A stretch of DNA of 64,000 bases from Bacteroidales bacterium (GTDB lineage Bacteria; Bacteroidota; Bacteroidia; Bacteroidales; UBA932), in the NCBI GenBank assembly GCA_024402115.1, contig JAKSJQ010000001.1:1-64000 (forward strand), given 5' to 3'. Positions 16,219 through 24,656 of the stretch are shown piece by piece (the first letter of the stretch is position 1; each line of letters begins with the position of its first letter). The translations under genes and the position numbers were made by a program. Below the pieces are notes generated by a model, which was given only the letters and a program-made list of their open reading frames with translations, was not told the origin of the DNA and did not search any database.

Positions 16219-17979
16219 ATGAAGAAGATAATCTCATATATCGCAGCCACCGCTATGGCTATTGCTGTTGCGGACATGCAGGGAGAAGCTTGCACCAATG
16301 TGCTCATCACCCGCGGAGCCAGCGTCGACGGCAGCTGCATGATATCGTATGCAGCAGATTCGCACCAGCTCTTCGGGGAGCTCTATTTCCGCCCGGCGGC
16401 GGACTGGAAGCCAGGTTCCATGCTCAAGATCCACGACTGGGATTCCGGAAAGTACCTCGGTGAGATTCCGCAGGTAGCCCACACATACAAGACGGTCGGA
16501 AACATGAACGAGCACCAGCTCATCATCGCGGAGACCACCTTCGGCGGACGTGAGGAGCTCTGGGACCAGGGCGGAATCATGGACTATGGTTCCCTCATCT
16601 ATGTTGCACTCCAGAGAGCAGCGACCGCACGCGAGGCCATCGACATCATCGTGGACCTTGCCGACACATACGGTTACTATTCCGAGGGTGAGTCATTCTC
16701 GATCGCAGACAAGAACGAGGTCTGGGTGATGGATCTCATCGGCGGCGGCAAGGACCGCAAGGGCATACTCTATGTCGCACGCCGCGTTCCTGACGGATAC
16801 ATCTGCTCGCACGCAAACCAGGCCAGGATCAGCACCTTCCCTCAGAACGACCCTGCGAACTGCATCTATGCCAAGGACGTCATCGACTTCGCACGCGCCA
16901 AGGGCTGGTATACCGGCAAGGACGAGGACTTCAGCTTCTGCGACACCTATGCTCCGCTCGATTTCGGCGGAATGAGAGGTTGCGAGGCCCGTGCATGGTC
17001 AGCTTTCAACATCCTCTGCGAGGGTCAGTTCACCTTCATGGACGACAACGGCAGGGAAGTGACCGTTCCTGCTGACCACTACCTCCCTTATGCGATGGGC
17101 TACGACAAGAGCCTCCGCTTCCCTCTCTTCGTGAAGCCTGCGAAGAAGGTCAGCGTGAAGGACGTTGCCGAAGTGATGCGCGACCACTATGAGGGTACAC
17201 CAATGGACATGACCCAGGACATCGGAGCCGGCGGAAACGCACTCCCTTACAGATGGAGACCTATGGGCTTCGAGATCGATGGCAAGTCGTACACCAACGA
17301 GCGCGCGATCGCCACCCAGCAGACCGGATTCTGGTTCGTAGGACAGGCCAGGGGATGGCTCCCTGACGTGATCGGAGGCATCGACTGGTTCGGCACTGAT
17401 GACGCTGCGACCTCATACCTCACCCCTATCTACACCAATACCGACGAGGTTCCAGAGTGCTTCCGCGAAGGGAACGGCGACATGCTCACATACTCGGCAA
17501 CCTCATCGTTCTGGATGAACAACCGCGTCACCAACGCATGCTACAGGATGTACAACATCATGCAGCCTACCGTCAAGGCGGCCATCGACGAATGGGAGAA
17601 CGCACGTCTGGAGGAGATCGCATCCATAGACGAGAAGGCCCTCAGCCTCTACAACAAGGCTCTCGCGAAGCCAGCCAAGGCCATCAAGCGCAACGACAGC
17701 GCCAAGAAGACCGTAGATCCGTTCCCTGAAGTCAGGAAATACCTCACCGAGTACTCGGTAAACACTGCCCAGACCATCTTCAACAAGTGGGTTGCTCTCG
17801 AAGAGCTCCTCCTCGTGAAGTACATCGACGGCAACGTCAAGGCCCAGGACGAGAACGGAAAGTTCATCACCAATGGAAACGGCGGCAACATTCCTGACGG
17901 AATCAGCCAGCCTGGATACACAGAGAAATGGAAACGCACGGTAGCCCTCACCCACGGCGCCGTCATAGAAGAAAGGTAA
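16219..17979 (+). CDS. secreted C69-family dipeptidase
   Basis: C69 enzymes (PepDA type) are N-terminal-nucleophile dipeptidases that mature by exposing an internal cysteine. MKKIISYIAATAMAIAVADMQGEA is a signal/propeptide and Cys25 (ACTNVLITRGAS) the likely nucleophile. Family motifs follow: GREELWDQGGIMDYGSLIYVALQRA, SFSIADKNEVWVMDLIGGG, VPDGYICSHANQARI and YLTPIYTNTDEVP. The length of 586 aa includes a C-terminal helical extension. A start 6 bp earlier (16213) is equally possible. It is first of three tightly spaced genes (4 bp gap), suggesting a peptide-catabolism operon. Confidence 0.92.
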   Translation: MKKIISYIAATAMAIAVADMQGEACTNVLITRGASVDGSCMISYAADSHQLFGELYFRPAADWKPGSMLKIHDWDSGKYLGEIPQVAHTYKTVGNMNEHQLIIAETTFGGREELWDQGGIMDYGSLIYVALQRAATAREAIDIIVDLADTYGYYSEGESFSIADKNEVWVMDLIGGGKDRKGILYVARRVPDGYICSHANQARISTFPQNDPANCIYAKDVIDFARAKGWYTGKDEDFSFCDTYAPLDFGGMRGCEARAWSAFNILCEGQFTFMDDNGREVTVPADHYLPYAMGYDKSLRFPLFVKPAKKVSVKDVAEVMRDHYEGTPMDMTQDIGAGGNALPYRWRPMGFEIDGKSYTNERAIATQQTGFWFVGQARGWLPDVIGGIDWFGTDDAATSYLTPIYTNTDEVPECFREGNGDMLTYSATSSFWMNNRVTNACYRMYNIMQPTVKAAIDEWENARLEEIASIDEKALSLYNKALAKPAKAIKRNDSAKKTVDPFPEVRKYLTEYSVNTAQTIFNKWVALEELLLVKYIDGNVKAQDENGKFITNGNGGNIPDGISQPGYTEKWKRTVALTHGAVIEER

Positions 17980-17983
17980 TATC

Positions 17984-20089
17984 ATGGCAAAGTACAATTA
18001 CAAGAGCAACTGGCCACGCTACGTCCTCGAGTGGGGCGTGCTTGCGGCACTCATCATCCTTATCACAGGCCTTGCCAAGATCGTCATCCCATCCCTTGCC
18101 GAGGCAGATCCGGAGAGATATTGCCCTATGGGAGGTCTCGAGGCGCTGGTAACCTTCTTCAAGAGAGGCTCCCTTCCTTGCTCGATGAGCACTGTCCAGA
18201 TCGTGATGGGCATAGCCCTCGCTGCGGCAGTGATACTTTTCAGCAAACTCTTCTGCGGCTATATCTGTCCCGTCGGAACCGTCGAGGACCTTCTCGCAAA
18301 GCTCCGCAGGAAGCTCGGCGTCAAGTCTCTCGTCATCCGTAACGGCAGCATCGCCGACAAGGCCCTCCGCATAATCAAGTACGTGCTCGTCTTCGTGGTG
18401 TTCTACATCACCGCAACCAACAGCGAGCTTTTCTGTAAGAACTTCGACCCATACTATGCAGTAGCTACCGGCTTCAAGGGTGAGATCACCCCGTGGATGG
18501 CATGCCTGTCGGTGCTCACTGTAATCGGCCTCGGTTTCTTCATCGACAGCTTCTGGTGCCGCTATATCTGCCCTCTCGGCGCTGTGTCCAATTCGCTCAA
18601 GTTCTGGGTATGGGTGCTCGTGCTCTTCGCAGTATGGTATGTCGCCGACGTGATCGGACTCCACCTCCCATGGACCGTGCTCCTCGGTGCTTTCTGCCTC
18701 CTCGGATACCTTCTCGAGATCCTCGTCAGGAAGCCTAAGTTCCAGCTCATGCACATCTACAAGGAGGAAGAGACCTGCTGCCACTGCGGACTCTGCACCA
18801 AGAGATGTCCATTCCACATCGATATCGACTCATGCAACAACGGTATCATCCGTTCTGTCGACTGTACCCTCTGCGGCGAGTGTACCGCAGCCTGTCCTAA
18901 CAAGGCCCTCAAGATCGGCGTCGCACAGAAGGCGAAGGGTGGCGTATGGAAATATGTACCTGCGCTGATCACCGTCGCTCTCGTCGTTACTGCCATCATC
19001 CTCGGCCGTCGCCCTGAGTTCGAGATTCCTACCATCAACGAGACCTGGGGACTCGAGAAGCTCGGTCCGGACAGCACCATGGTACAGGTTGTCGACGTCA
19101 ATAGCCTCGAGACCATGGAGATGACCGGACTCAAGTCCGTGAAGTGCTTCGGAAGCTCGACCGCATTCATGAACAAGCTCATGCGCATCCCTGGCGTACA
19201 CGGAGTGAAGACCTTCGTCGTACACCACAGGGCCATCATAACATACGACCCTAAGAAGACCACTCCTGAGGAAATCCAGAGTGAGGTTTTCGTGCCTGTA
19301 CGCGTGAAGACCGACAAGAGGCCTGACCCAAGCCAGGTCAAGGAGGTCAAGGTCGTCACCATCAGGACTGACAAGATGTTCGACCGCATGGACTTCACCT
19401 ACCTCGGACTCCAGTTCCGCGACACTGACAAGGAAATCTACGGACTCGAGAGCGAGTTCGCCTGCCCTCTCATCGTGAGGGTGTTCCTTGCTCCTGACGA
19501 GAACATCACCGAGGCTGAGCTCCGCGAACTCGTGGAGAGGAAGGAACTCCACACCTACAACCCTACCACCGGCGACCTCGTAAAGACCATTCCTGTTGAC
19601 TTCGAGTTCGTCAGGATGGAGCCGGGCGAGGAGACCATCACCATCGCCGAGTTCCTCAACAAGATGTTCGACGGCTTCGACAGCGGCGTATTCAACGGAC
19701 GTTACCTCAACGAGGATGGCGAGGAGTACATCGAGAAGCGCGACAAGCACTACGAGGGACAGCCTCAGTACATCTATGAGATCGCAAACCAGGACTACGA
19801 AAAACCTATTTTCAAGAGAGCAAGCGCTTTCCAGTATCTCTCCAACCATATCTCGAAGGAGAGCTGCGAGGGTGTCATCTCTCTCAAGATGGCTCTCAAC
19901 AAGGACCTCGTTCCGTCTATCCAGATCCGCTTCACCGAGCCTATGACCGAGGAGAAGATCTGGGAAGTTATCAACGAGAACCCATGGAAGATCACCTATG
20001 CCCGTGACGACGTCCGCGACGTCCCTGCCAAGATTACCTTCGACACTCCGGGCATCGTATACCATTATGAAGAAACTTCTGAAGAATAA
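17984..20089 (+). CDS. membrane-bound polyferredoxin (NapH/CcoG-like) with long soluble C-terminal part
   Basis: The N-terminal half (about 1-270) is a membrane protein with two CxxxCP cluster motifs after transmembrane helices (CGYICPVGTVEDLL, CRYICPLGAVSN). Residues about 262-310 carry two 4Fe-4S ferredoxin motifs (CCHCGLCTKRCP, CTLCGECTAACP). One more membrane span follows. The last 370 residues are unusual: at least one ferredoxin-like beta-alpha-beta module resembling a heavy-metal-associated fold without its CxxC, then acidic beta-rich segments unknown to me. It probably moves electrons between membrane and cytoplasm; partner unknown. It is sandwiched between two secreted peptidase genes with gaps of 4 and 5 bp. 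Confidence 0.85.
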   Translation: MAKYNYKSNWPRYVLEWGVLAALIILITGLAKIVIPSLAEADPERYCPMGGLEALVTFFKRGSLPCSMSTVQIVMGIALAAAVILFSKLFCGYICPVGTVEDLLAKLRRKLGVKSLVIRNGSIADKALRIIKYVLVFVVFYITATNSELFCKNFDPYYAVATGFKGEITPWMACLSVLTVIGLGFFIDSFWCRYICPLGAVSNSLKFWVWVLVLFAVWYVADVIGLHLPWTVLLGAFCLLGYLLEILVRKPKFQLMHIYKEEETCCHCGLCTKRCPFHIDIDSCNNGIIRSVDCTLCGECTAACPNKALKIGVAQKAKGGVWKYVPALITVALVVTAIILGRRPEFEIPTINETWGLEKLGPDSTMVQVVDVNSLETMEMTGLKSVKCFGSSTAFMNKLMRIPGVHGVKTFVVHHRAIITYDPKKTTPEEIQSEVFVPVRVKTDKRPDPSQVKEVKVVTIRTDKMFDRMDFTYLGLQFRDTDKEIYGLESEFACPLIVRVFLAPDENITEAELRELVERKELHTYNPTTGDLVKTIPVDFEFVRMEPGEETITIAEFLNKMFDGFDSGVFNGRYLNEDGEEYIEKRDKHYEGQPQYIYEIANQDYEKPIFKRASAFQYLSNHISKESCEGVISLKMALNKDLVPSIQIRFTEPMTEEKIWEVINENPWKITYARDDVRDVPAKITFDTPGIVYHYEETSEE

Positions 20090-20094
20090 TTGAC

Positions 20095-22164
20095 ATGATT
20101 CGCAAGATCATCACGGTATCGTTAGCGGCCATTCTCGCCGTCAATGCATATGCCGATGAGGGAATGTGGTTGGTGAATGCCATCAACAAGGCTCTCGAGG
20201 CAAAGATGCATGAGCGTGGCCTCAAGCTTTCGGCCCGTGACATATACGACGCAGACGCGGACGGTGCAAGCCTGAGCGACGCGATAGTATCGCTCGACTT
20301 CGGGTGCTCCGGCAGTGTGATATCCGACAACGGACTCATCATCACGAACCACCACTGCGCCTATTCTGACGTCTACTCGCTCAGCACCCCTGAGCACAAT
20401 TACCTTGAGGACGGCTACTGGGCCTTTTACCAGAAGGACGAAATTCCTATCGCCGGCAAGGGCATACAGTTCCTCAAGAAGGTCATCGACGTCACTGACG
20501 AAGTGAATGCCCTGATCGCTGACTACAAGGAGAAGGACCTCCCTCTGGGAAGCAGGAAGCTCTCCCATGTGATGGAGACCAAGTACCAGGAAGAGACCGG
20601 ATATGACGCTTTCCTCTACAACATGTGGTCGGGAAGCAAGTACTACCTTGCCCTCTACCGCGAGTATAAGGACATAAGGCTCGTCGCAGCTCCTCCGGTG
20701 AGCATCGCTGCCTTCGGTGGTGACATCGATAACTGGGAATGGCCTCAGCACAAGGGTGATTTCGCCATGTACAGGATATACACGGCACCTGACGGCAGTC
20801 CTGCCAAGTATTCCGTGGACAACGTCCCTCTCAAGAGCACCAAGAAGCTCGAGATTTCGCTTGACGGAATAAAGGAGGGGGACTTCACCATGGTCATCGG
20901 ATACCCGGGAAAGACCTCCCGCTACAGCTCTGCACCAAAGGTCAACTCTCTCGTAAACGTAACCATGCCGGCGGCAACCAAGGTCAGGAAGGCCAACATG
21001 GACATCACCAAGAAATGGATGGATGCCGACCCTGATGTAAGACTCCTCTACTCAGACTGGTTCTTCGGCCTGAGCAACGTACAGGAGCTCGAGGAGGGCG
21101 AGGTTGACTGCTGCAACAGGTTCGAGGTGGTGGACAAGATACGCCGCGAGGACGAGGAACTTCAGGAATGGATCATGGCAGATCCCGCACGCGCGGAGAA
21201 ATGGGGAAACGTGCTTTCTGAGCTTCAGAAAAAGTGGACCTCGCTCGACAACTTCCTCAGGTCCGAAACCTACGCGAGGGAGACCCTCGTACGTTCATCT
21301 CGCCTCGGCGTGGTGTGCATCAGGCTCCACTCCAACCTCAAGAACGCGAAGAACAGGATTGAATCCGACGTAGAGTCTCTCGACCTCCGTGTGGAGAAGG
21401 AGATCTACAGAAGCAGTATGAGGCTCTTCTTCGAGAATGTCGACAGGCAGTATTGGGGCGTATACCACAAGGCTCTCGACATGTACTACCATAATGACTA
21501 CGAGAGGATGTGCAACGAGACATGGTCTGGCAGTATCTTCGCAAGCAAGAAAAAGGTAAAGGCATTCGCGGCTTCTGACGAACTCATAGATGACGATCCT
21601 GTATACAAGTTCTACACGGATCTCCAGATGAGCGACCTCAACAGGGTCGAGACCAGAATAGACCGCGCTCCTAACCGCACCGAGTTCGGCCATGAATACA
21701 CCAAGGCTCTCTATGAGATGCGTGAGGAGAAGGGTATTCCTCAGTATCCAGACGCAAACTCGAGCATGAGGATCACCTACGGAACCGTAGGCGGACTCGA
21801 GCCTTTCGACGCAGTGGTCTGCTCATGGGCGTCTACCGCGAAGGGCATCCTTGAGAAGTACAATCCTGACGACTATGACTTCAGCCTCAAGCCTGAGTGG
21901 AAGGAAATCGTTGCGACCTACGACGGTACGGTGAACTTCATCAGCGACAACGACATCACCGGAGGCAACTCGGGCAGCGCCGTCATGGATGCAGAAGGCA
22001 GGCTCGTCGGTCTGGCATTCGACGGCAACAAGGAGTCGCTGGCTTCGGACGTATACTATACTCCGGGCTACAACAAGTGCGTCTGCGTGGACATACGCTA
22101 TGTCATATTCATCCTCCGCGCCCACCATTTCGACCGTATCCTCAGCGAGCTCGCTCTAGACTAA
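20095..22164 (+). CDS. S46-family dipeptidyl-peptidase, DPP7-like
   Basis: Periplasmic or surface serine exopeptidase that releases dipeptides. It has a signal peptide (MIRKIITVSLAAILAVNAYA), catalytic His region TNHHC (85-88), FGGDIDNWEWPQHKGDF, and the serine motif GGNSGSA with Ser626. Eighteen residues after that serine lies Gly644 (AFDGN); in characterised S46 enzymes Gly here goes with DPP7 specificity for hydrophobic P1 residues, Arg with DPP11 (Asp/Glu). Length 689 aa is typical. Third gene of the operon with the C69 dipeptidase, so the two could work in sequence on extracellular peptides. Confidence 0.93.
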   Translation: MIRKIITVSLAAILAVNAYADEGMWLVNAINKALEAKMHERGLKLSARDIYDADADGASLSDAIVSLDFGCSGSVISDNGLIITNHHCAYSDVYSLSTPEHNYLEDGYWAFYQKDEIPIAGKGIQFLKKVIDVTDEVNALIADYKEKDLPLGSRKLSHVMETKYQEETGYDAFLYNMWSGSKYYLALYREYKDIRLVAAPPVSIAAFGGDIDNWEWPQHKGDFAMYRIYTAPDGSPAKYSVDNVPLKSTKKLEISLDGIKEGDFTMVIGYPGKTSRYSSAPKVNSLVNVTMPAATKVRKANMDITKKWMDADPDVRLLYSDWFFGLSNVQELEEGEVDCCNRFEVVDKIRREDEELQEWIMADPARAEKWGNVLSELQKKWTSLDNFLRSETYARETLVRSSRLGVVCIRLHSNLKNAKNRIESDVESLDLRVEKEIYRSSMRLFFENVDRQYWGVYHKALDMYYHNDYERMCNETWSGSIFASKKKVKAFAASDELIDDDPVYKFYTDLQMSDLNRVETRIDRAPNRTEFGHEYTKALYEMREEKGIPQYPDANSSMRITYGTVGGLEPFDAVVCSWASTAKGILEKYNPDDYDFSLKPEWKEIVATYDGTVNFISDNDITGGNSGSAVMDAEGRLVGLAFDGNKESLASDVYYTPGYNKCVCVDIRYVIFILRAHHFDRILSELALD

Positions 22165-22180
22165 TCCCCTTACCATAATA

Positions 22181-22214
22181 AAAACGGCGGCCTCCTTCCT
22201 GGAAGCCGCCGTCT
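22181..22214. terminator. bidirectional hairpin between S46 peptidase and clpB
   Basis: ACGGCGGC (22184-22191) pairs with GCCGCCGT (22205-22212), with inner TCC/GGA. The T-run is better on the minus strand (A-run at 22178-22184), so it could terminate clpB after the repeat element, and perhaps the S46 gene. Confidence 0.65.
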
Positions 22215-22222
22215 GTGTCATA

Positions 22223-22413
22223 ACTTGCCGGCATGGCTCAAAATGGTCCATGCTTCCGGCGGACTAAAGTCCTGCTGCTCGGGCCGCAAGCATAAAAATG
22301 CTTGCTGTAAACACCCTCGCGACCTCGGCATTGTAAGAGGGAATGAATTCCGCAAAGCGGAAGAAAGGGGTCTCGCGAATGCGAGACGACCTAATTGAGC
22401 CATGCCGGCAAGT
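22223..22413. repeat. 191-bp multi-hairpin element with perfect 19-bp terminal inverted repeats (REP/MITE-like)
   Basis: ACTTGCCGGCATGGCTCAA at 22223-22241 is the exact reverse complement of 22395-22413. GGTC (22245-22248) and GACC (22388-22391) extend the base stem after an internal loop. Inside are four clean hairpins: GGAC-TAAA-GTCC (22261-22272), GCAAGCAT-AAAA-ATGCTTGC (22286-22305), TTCCGC-AAA-GCGGAA (22348-22362) and GTCTCGC-GAAT-GCGAGAC (22370-22387). There is no open frame. It lies between two convergent genes and ends 5 bp before the clpB stop. This could be a non-autonomous REP/MITE-like repeat or a structured RNA; I see no second copy in the window. Confidence 0.75.
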
Positions 22414-22418
22414 AAAAG

Positions 22419-24470
22419 CTACGCATTACGGATTTCGATGCGGCCGCCGACATTGTCGACGATGATATCGGTATCGCGTCGCACCGTGCCCTCGAGGATT
22501 GCGGTCGCAAGCTGGTTGATGAGCTCACGCTGAAGCACCCTCTTGACAGGACGTGCACCGAACTCAGGCTCGTAGCCCTTGTCGCTCATGTACTCGTCGA
22601 AACCGTCGGTGAATACGATCCTGACGCCCTTCTCCTCCATCTTGCGGGCAAGGATGGCCTCCTGGAGACGGAGAATGTCCTTGATGTCCTGCTTGGTGAG
22701 CTGACTGAAGGTGACGATCTCATCGATACGGTTGAGGAACTCAGGCCTCATGGCCATCCTCAGCTCCTCCTCCTTAAGGTTCGAGGTCATGATAAGGATA
22801 GTGTTCTTGAAGTCCGCAGTACGGCCCTTGTTGTCGGTGAGCCTACCGTCGTCAAGCACCTGAAGCAGGATGTTGAAAACATCCGGATGGGCCTTCTCGA
22901 TCTCATCGAGCAAGATCACCGAATATGGCTTGCGCCTTACGGCCTCGGTAAGCTGACCACCCTCATCGTAGCCGACATATCCCGGAGGCGCTCCCACGAG
23001 ACGGCTCACGCTGTGCCTCTCCTGGTACTCGCTCATGTCGATACGAGTGATCATGTTCTCATCATTGAAGAGGAACTCGGCGAGCGCCTTCGCAAGCTCG
23101 GTCTTGCCGACACCGGTGGTACCGAGGAAGAGGAACGAACCGATAGGACGCTTCTCGTTCTGGAGTCCGGCACGTGAACGCCTTACTGCGTCAGATACGG
23201 CCTGGATGGCCTTGTCCTGGCCAATCACCCTCTTGTGGAGTTCCTCCTCCATCCTGAGGAGCTTGTCCTTCTCGCTCTCGAGCATCTTGTTCACAGGAAT
23301 GCCCGTCCACTTCGCGACGACCTCCGCGATATCCTCCGGAGTTACAGCCTCGGTGATGATAGGATTCTCGATATGGGCCTGCCTTTCGCTGAGCTCATCG
23401 ATGGTCTTCTGCGCCTCCTGCATCTTGCCGTAGCGGATCTCCGCAACCTTTCCGTAGTCTCCTGCAACCTCGGCGTTGTGGGCCTGGATTCGATAATCCT
23501 CCATCTGCTGACGTGCATTCTGGAGTCCCTCCACAATGTCCTTCTCCTCCTTCCACTTCTTCATCAGCACATCCTTCTGCTCACCCAGCTCCTTGAGCTC
23601 GGCCTCGATCTTCTCCATCTTGAGAGACACACCCTCACGCTTGATGGCCTCACGCTCGATCTCGAGCTGACGTATCCTTGAGTTCAGGTCGTCGATAGGC
23701 TCCGGTACCGAATTCATCTCGAGGCGAAGCTTCGATGCCGCCTCGTCCACGAGGTCGATAGCCTTGTCCGGAAGATATCGGTTGGTGATATACCGGCTTG
23801 AAAGCTCGACCGCGGCGATGAGCGCATCATCCTCGATACGAACCTTGTGGTGGTTCTCATATTTCTCCTTGAGTCCACGCATGATGGAGATGGACTCGGC
23901 AGACGACGGCTCATCCACGATGACCATCTGGAATCGCCTCTCAAGGGCCTTGTCCTCCTCGAAATACTTCTGATATTCGTCGAGGGTGGTGGAGCCAATC
24001 GTACGCAGTTCTCCGCGCGCGAGCGCAGGCTTCAATATATTAGAGGCATCCATCGCGCCGCTGGTACGTCCAGCTCCCACGAGGGTATGTATCTCATCGA
24101 TGAACAGGATGATCTCTCCTTCGCTGTCCACGACTTCCTTCACGACGCCCTTGAGCCTCTCCTCGAACTCGCCCTGATACTTGGCGCCAGCAATCAGCGC
24201 ACCGAGATCAAGAGAGTAGATGGTCTTTGATTTCAGATTTTCAGGAACCAGTCCATCCACTATCTTCTGCGCGATTCCTTCCGAAATCGCTGTCTTTCCC
24301 ACACCCGGTTCTCCGACGAGAATCGGGTTGTTCTTGGTCCTTCGGCTAAGGATCTGAAGGACCCTTCGGATCTCGTCATCCCTTCCGATGACCGGATCCA
24401 GCTTGCCTGCCCTCGCCCTTTCGTTGAGGTTCACCGCAAACTTTTCAAGATTCTCATATTTGTTCTGCAT
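22419..24470 (-). CDS. clpB: ClpB-type disaggregase lacking the N-terminal domain
   Basis: AAA+ chaperone that, with DnaK, pulls proteins out of aggregates. The start at 24470 gives [22 protein letters not shown], which matches the point just after the N-domain of normal ClpB (about 860 aa); here 683 aa. NBD1 has Walker A GEPGVGKT (53-60) and [16 protein letters not shown] long coiled-coil middle domain occupies about 255-370. NBD2 has GTTGVGKT and the pore loop [13 protein letters not shown]. There is no ClpP-binding IGF/L loop and a full middle domain is present, so ClpB, not ClpA/C. No N-domain-like sequence lies upstream, so the short form is the only product of this locus. Confidence 0.93.
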   Translation of the reverse strand: MQNKYENLEKFAVNLNERARAGKLDPVIGRDDEIRRVLQILSRRTKNNPILVGEPGVGKTAISEGIAQKIVDGLVPENLKSKTIYSLDLGALIAGAKYQGEFEERLKGVVKEVVDSEGEIILFIDEIHTLVGAGRTSGAMDASNILKPALARGELRTIGSTTLDEYQKYFEEDKALERRFQMVIVDEPSSAESISIMRGLKEKYENHHKVRIEDDALIAAVELSSRYITNRYLPDKAIDLVDEAASKLRLEMNSVPEPIDDLNSRIRQLEIEREAIKREGVSLKMEKIEAELKELGEQKDVLMKKWKEEKDIVEGLQNARQQMEDYRIQAHNAEVAGDYGKVAEIRYGKMQEAQKTIDELSERQAHIENPIITEAVTPEDIAEVVAKWTGIPVNKMLESEKDKLLRMEEELHKRVIGQDKAIQAVSDAVRRSRAGLQNEKRPIGSFLFLGTTGVGKTELAKALAEFLFNDENMITRIDMSEYQERHSVSRLVGAPPGYVGYDEGGQLTEAVRRKPYSVILLDEIEKAHPDVFNILLQVLDDGRLTDNKGRTADFKNTILIMTSNLKEEELRMAMRPEFLNRIDEIVTFSQLTKQDIKDILRLQEAILARKMEEKGVRIVFTDGFDEYMSDKGYEPEFGARPVKRVLQRELINQLATAILEGTVRRDTDIIVDNVGGRIEIRNA

Positions 24471-24480
24471 AATAATACTC

Positions 24481-24498
24481 ACCTGCTCAAGTGCAGGT
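24481..24498 (-). other. hairpin directly upstream of the clpB start
   Basis: ACCTGC (24481-24486) and GCAGGT (24493-24498) form a 6-bp stem ending 11 nt before the ATG; an A/G-rich CTCTT/AAGAG pair lies just upstream. It might act as an RNA thermosensor or translation control element for this heat-shock gene. No CIRCE element (TTAGCACTC type) is present. Confidence 0.35.
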
Positions 24499-24585
24499 TC
24501 GGCTCTTCTAGGGCAAAAGAGAGTCCAACGCCCATTTTCTGCCATTTTGTCAGTCGCCGTGCAGTGATCCTTCGATAGCAGCGGG

Positions 24586-24624
24586 GATAAAAAAAGAAGG
24601 CTGACCCCTGAGGATCAGCCTTCT
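24586..24624 (-). terminator. terminator of the OmpA/TPR lipoprotein gene
   Basis: AGAAGGCTGA (24595-24604) pairs with TCAGCCTTCT (24615-24624); the minus strand continues with seven T residues. Strong rho-independent terminator. Confidence 0.9.
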
Positions 24625-24656
24625 ATTTCAACCGCAAAACTGCGGAACAGAGTCGA

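Noticed and set aside
18830..20065. 411-codon minus-strand open frame opposite the polyferredoxin gene
   Set aside because: Antisense shadow with Leu/Val/Glu/Asp-rich low-complexity sequence, no motif and no promoter.
24471..24545. N-terminal extension of ClpB to 24545
   Set aside because: The 25 extra residues show no resemblance to the ClpB N-domain and would translate through the leader hairpins.
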